Of a stretch of 64,000 nucleotides of DNA, positions 60,501 through 64,000 are shown piece by piece. The notes under the pieces are model-generated. The model saw nothing but the letters and a program-made list of their open reading frames with translations. It did not search any database and had not been told where the DNA came from. Position numbers and translations under genes: made by a program. Within the stretch, counting starts at the first letter, position 1; every line of letters begins with the position of its first letter. The stretch lies in contig NW_027478488.1 in NCBI RefSeq assembly GCF_051014685.1, forward strand, positions 1-64,000, given 5' to 3'. The stretch is from Ptiloglossa arizonensis (taxonomy: Eukaryota; Arthropoda; Insecta; Hymenoptera; Colletidae).

Positions 60501-63500
60501 AACGGTATGTGTATTTTTTCCATAGGCCATTCTGGTTAAGCGTTTGGAGCAGCAGAAGTGCGAAAAATTTGTTGTCTTCTCAACCATTTCTTGGCTTCAA
60601 ACTCCCATATCTCGCGAACGGATTGACCAAACCCAGAAGTTCCTGCTGCGTCTGAAAGTAGAAACTCGCCCGATTACAACGATATGTGTATTTTTTCCCT
60701 AGGCCATTCTGGTTAAGCGTTAGGAGCAGCAGAAGTGCGAAAAATTTGTCTTGTCAATCATTTCTTAGCTTCAAACTCCCACATCTCGCGAACGGATTGA
60801 CCTAACCCAAAAATTCCCAATGCATCTGAAAGTAGAAACTCGCCCGATTACAACGGTACGTGTATTTTTCCCTTAGGCCATTCTGGTTAAGCGATTGGAG
60901 CAGCAGAATAGCGAAAAATTGTTTGCCTTCTCAGCCATTTCTTGGCTTCAAACTCCCATATCTCGCGAACGGATTGACCTAACCCAAAAATTCCTGTTGG
61001 GTCTGAAAGTAGAAACTCGCCCGATAACAACGGTATGTGTATTTCTTCCCTAGGCCATTCTGGTTAAGCGTTTGGAGCAGCAGAATTGCGAAAAATTTTT
61101 TGCCTTCTTTACCAGTTCTTAGCTTCAAACACCCATATCTCGCGAACGGATTGACCTAACCCAAAAATTCTTGTTGCATCTGAAACAAGAAACTCGCCCG
61201 ATTACAACGGTATGTGTATTTTCTCCATAGGCCATTCTGGTTAAGCGTTTGGAGCAGCAGAATAGCGAAAAATTGTTTGCCTTCTCAACCATTTCTTGGC
61301 TTCAAACTCCCATATCTCGCGAACGGATTGACCTAACCCAAAAATTCCTGCTGCGTCTGAAAGCAGAAACTCGCCCGTTTACAACGGTATGTGTATTTTT
61401 TCCCTAGGCCATTCTGGTTAAGCGTTTGGAGCAGCAGAAGTGCGAAATATTTGTTGTCTTCTTAACCATTTCTTAGCTTCAAACTGCCATATCTCGCGAA
61501 CGGATTGACCTAACCCAAAAATTCCTATTGCATCTGAAAGTAGAAACTCGCCCGATTACAACGGTACGTGTATTTTTCCCTTAGGCCATTCTGGTTAAGC
61601 GATTGGAGCAGCAGAATTGCGAAAAATTTTTTGCCTTCTTTACCAGTTCTTAGCTTCAAACACCCATATCTCGCGAACGGATTGACCTAACCCAAAAATT
61701 CTTGTTGCATCTGAAACAAGAAACTCGCCCGATTACAGCGGTATGTGTATTTTTTCCCTAGGCCATTCTGGTTAAGCGTTAGGAGCAGCAGAAGTGCGAA
61801 AAAGTTGTTGTCTTCATAACCATTTCTTAGCTTCAAACTCCCATATCTCGCGAACGGATTGACCAAACCCAGAAGTTCCTGCTGCGTCTGAAAGTAGAAA
61901 CTCGCCCGATTACAACGGTATGTGTATTTTTTCCCTAGGCCATTCTGGTTAAGCGTTTGGAGCAGCAGTAGTGCGAAAAATTTGTTGTCTTCTTTACTAG
62001 TTCTTACTTCAAACTCCCATATCTCGCGAACGGATTGACCTAACCCAAAAATTCTTGTTGCATCTGAAACAAGAAACTCGCCCGATTACAACGGTATGTG
62101 TATTTTTTCCATAGGCCATTCTGGTTAAGCGTTAGGAGCAGCAGAAGTGCGAAAAATTTGTTGTCTTCTCAACCATTTCTTAGCTTCAAACTCCCATATC
62201 TCGCGAACGGATTGACCAAACCCAGAATTTCCTGCTGCGTCTGAAAGTAGAAACTCGCCCGATTACAACGATATGTGTATTTTTTGCCTAGGCCATTCTG
62301 GTTAAGCGTTAGGAGCAGCAGAAGTGCGAAAAATTTGTCTTGTCAATCATTTCTTAGCTTCAAACTCCCATATCTCGCGAACGGATTGACCTAACCCAAA
62401 AATTCCTAATGCATCTGACAGTAGAAACTCGCCCGATTACAACGGTACGTGTATTTTTCCCTTAGGCCATTCTGGTTAAGCGATTGGAGCAGCAGAAGTG
62501 CGAAAAATTTATTGTCTTGTCAACCATTTCTTACCTTGAAAGTCCCATATCTCGCGAACGGATTGACCTTACCCAAAAATTCCTATTGCATCTGAAAGTA
62601 GAAACTCGCCGATTACAGCGGTATGTGTATTTTTTCCCTAGGCCGTTCGGGTTAAGCGTGTGGAGCAGCAGAATTGCGAAAAATTTTTTGCCTTCTCAAC
62701 CATTTCTTGGCTTCAAACTCCCATATCTCGCGAACGGATTGACCTAACCCAAAAATTCTTGTTGCATCTGAAAGAAGAAACTCGCCCGATTACAACGGTA
62801 TGTGTATTTTTTCCCTAGGCCATTCTGGTTAAGCGTTTGGAGCAGCAGAATAGCGAAAAATTGTTTGCCTTCTCAACCATTTCTTGGCTTCAAACTCCCA
62901 TATCTCGCGAACGGATTGACCTAACCCAAAAATTCCTGCTGCGTCTGAAAGTAGAAACTCGCCCGTTTACAACGGTATGTGTATTTTTTCCCTAGGCCAT
63001 TCTGGTTAAGTGTTTGGAGCAGCAGAAGTGCGAAAAATTTGTTGTCTTCTCAACCATTTCTTGGCTTCAAACTCCCATATCTCGCGAACGGATTGACCTA
63101 AGCCAAAAATTCCTGTTGCGTCTGAAATTAGAAACTCGCCCGATTACAACGGTATGTGTATTTTTTCCCTAGGCCATTCTGATTAAGCGTTAGGAGCAGC
63201 AGAATTGCGAAAAAGTTGTTGTCTTCATAACCATTTCTTAGATTCAAACTCCCATATCTCGCGAACGAATTGACCAAACCCAGAAGTTCCTGCTGCGTCT
63301 GAAAGTAGAAACTCGCCCGATTACAACGATATGTGTATTTTTTCCCTAGGCCATTCTGGTTAAGCGTTAGGAGCAGCAGAAGTGCGAAAAATTTTTTGTC
63401 TTCTCAATCATTTCTCAGCTTCAAACTCCCATATCTCGCGAACGGATTGACCTAACCCAAAAATTCCTGTTGCTTCTGAAAGTAGAAACTCGCCCGATTA

Positions 63501-64000
63501 CAACGGTATGTGTATTTTTTCCCTAGGCCATTCTGGTTAAGCGTTAGGAGCAGCAGAAGTGCGAAAAAGTTGTTGTCTTCATAACCATTTCTTAGCTTCA
63601 AACTCCCATATCTCGCGAACGGATTGACCAAACCCAGAAGTTCCTGCTGCGTCTGAAAGTAGAAACTCGCCCGATTACAACGATATGTGTATTTTTTCCC
63701 TAGGCCATTCTGGTTAAGCGTTAGGAGCAGCAGAAGTGCGAAAAATTTTTTGTCTTCTCAACCATTTCTTGGCTTCAAACTGCCATATCTCGCGAACGGA
63801 TTGACCTAACCCAAAAATTCCTGTTGCGTCTGAAAGTAGAAACTCGCCCGATTACAACGGTATGTGTATTTTTTCATTAGGCCATTCGGGTTAAGCGTGT
63901 GGAGCAGCAGAATTGCAAAAAATTTTTTGCCTTCTCAACCATTTCTTGGCTTCAAACTCCCATATCTCGCGAACGGATTGACCTAACCCAAAAATTCTTG
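54521..64000. repeat. Mosaic right-hand satellite region
   Basis: About 53 monomers with frequent subtype switching and few long blocks. Restricted forms include CCTAATGCATCTG (55346 to 62405), the shortened AATTTGTCTTGTCAATC, GTTGCTTCTG and GAAACAAGAAACTCG. One clear block, 55.11-55.70 kb, recurs at 62.17-62.76 kb. A CTTACTTCAAAC deletion (about 62005) and TTTTTGCCTAGG (about 62280) are private changes. I saw no gene or other insertion. Confidence 0.82.
62170..62760. repeat. Displaced copy of 55.11-55.70 kb (offset 7060)
   Basis: The two stretches share a one-base deletion, CTCGCCGATT for CTCGCCCGATT (near 55550 and 62610), and the CATTCGGG/CGTTCGGG form with GTGTGG. Differences include CAGAATTTCC against CAGAAGTTCC, CTGACAG against CTGAAAG, GCCGTTC against GCCATTC, and GAAATATTT (55442) against GAAAAATTT. 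The shared indel makes common descent clear. Confidence 0.83.

Larger units (their letters stand above)
50186..64000. repeat. 177-bp satellite DNA array, right arm
   Basis: The same satellite resumes mid-monomer with CGCGAACGGATTGACC and continues to the end of the window. The first monomer after the insertion matches 48472 onward, including the private ACAAACGTATG. Towards the right the mixture of subtypes changes, with CCTAATGCATCTG, GAAACAAGAAACTCG and ACCAGTTCTTAG forms that do not occur further left. Confidence 0.96.

Noticed and set aside
1..64000. CRISPR array
   Set aside because: Repeats are contiguous 177-bp units with no unique spacers of constant length, and there are no cas genes.
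1..64000. Telomere repeat, from CCTAACCC in many monomers
   Set aside because: It is a single occurrence per 177 bp, never tandem, and replaced by CCAAACCC in many monomers.
1..64000. CENP-B box in the satellite
   Set aside because: The conserved core TCTCGCGAACGGATTG does not fit the TTCG-N4-A-N2-CGGG pattern. A different binding protein remains possible.

Overview
The window is almost entirely one tandem satellite DNA. A unit of about 177 bp (43% GC in the copy counted) repeats head-to-tail from base 1 to base 64000, roughly 358 times. A single 638-bp GC-rich retroposed insertion at 49537-50174 is the only interruption. I see no protein-coding gene, tRNA, rRNA, CRISPR array, operon or bacterial-type signal. 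Megabase-style satellite with a nucleosome-sized monomer, higher-order repeats and a poly(A)-tailed insertion points to a eukaryotic chromosome, probably centromeric or pericentromeric heterochromatin. The species cannot be read from the sequence. The 3' end of the insertion resembles, from memory, R1-clade LINE tails of arthropods, so an arthropod host is a low-confidence guess.

Layout of the satellite. Monomers fall into a handful of subtypes told apart by short diagnostic blocks: CCTAACCCAAAAATTCC versus CCAAACCCAGAAGTTCC; GTATGTGTA versus ATATGCGTA versus GTACGTGTA; GTTTGG, GTTAGG, GATTGG or GTGTGG before AGCAGCAG; TTTTTTGCC versus TTGTTGTC. Subtypes are arranged into multi-monomer blocks that were themselves copied. 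Tandem copies: 7-mers (~1.24 kb) at 1-1974, 24.9-27.6 kb, 37.2-39.7 kb and 48.5-51.8 kb; 11-mers (1941 and 1949 bp) at 1.4-5.3 and 39.65-42.8 kb; a 16-mer (2827 bp) at 3.4-9.0 kb; a 27-mer (4782 bp) at 11.6-21.05 kb; a 12-mer (2125 bp) at 19.2-23.7 kb; a 6-mer (1063 bp) at 13.66-15.84 kb; a 4-mer (708 bp) at 52.2-53.6 kb; and single-monomer amplification at 53.7-54.5 kb. Displaced copies also occur, the clearest being 7.2-10.6 kb repeated at 32.3-35.7 kb. The right-hand 10 kb is more mixed and carries its own subtypes.

The insertion. At 49537-50174 a GC-rich segment ends in 26 A residues and is bounded by a perfect target-site duplication of up to 14 bp. It carries no convincing reading frame. 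Its 612 non-A bases contain eleven consecutive hairpins with perfect or near-perfect stems of 7-16 bp. All three non-Watson-Crick pairs I counted as paired are G-U wobbles in the + strand RNA and would be A-C mismatches in the opposite strand. It is best read as the 5'-truncated 3' end of a non-LTR retrotransposon, or as a structured non-coding RNA mobilised by one. It is the most interesting object here. It interrupts the most conserved part of the satellite monomer, and none of the many local duplications has copied it, so it arrived late.
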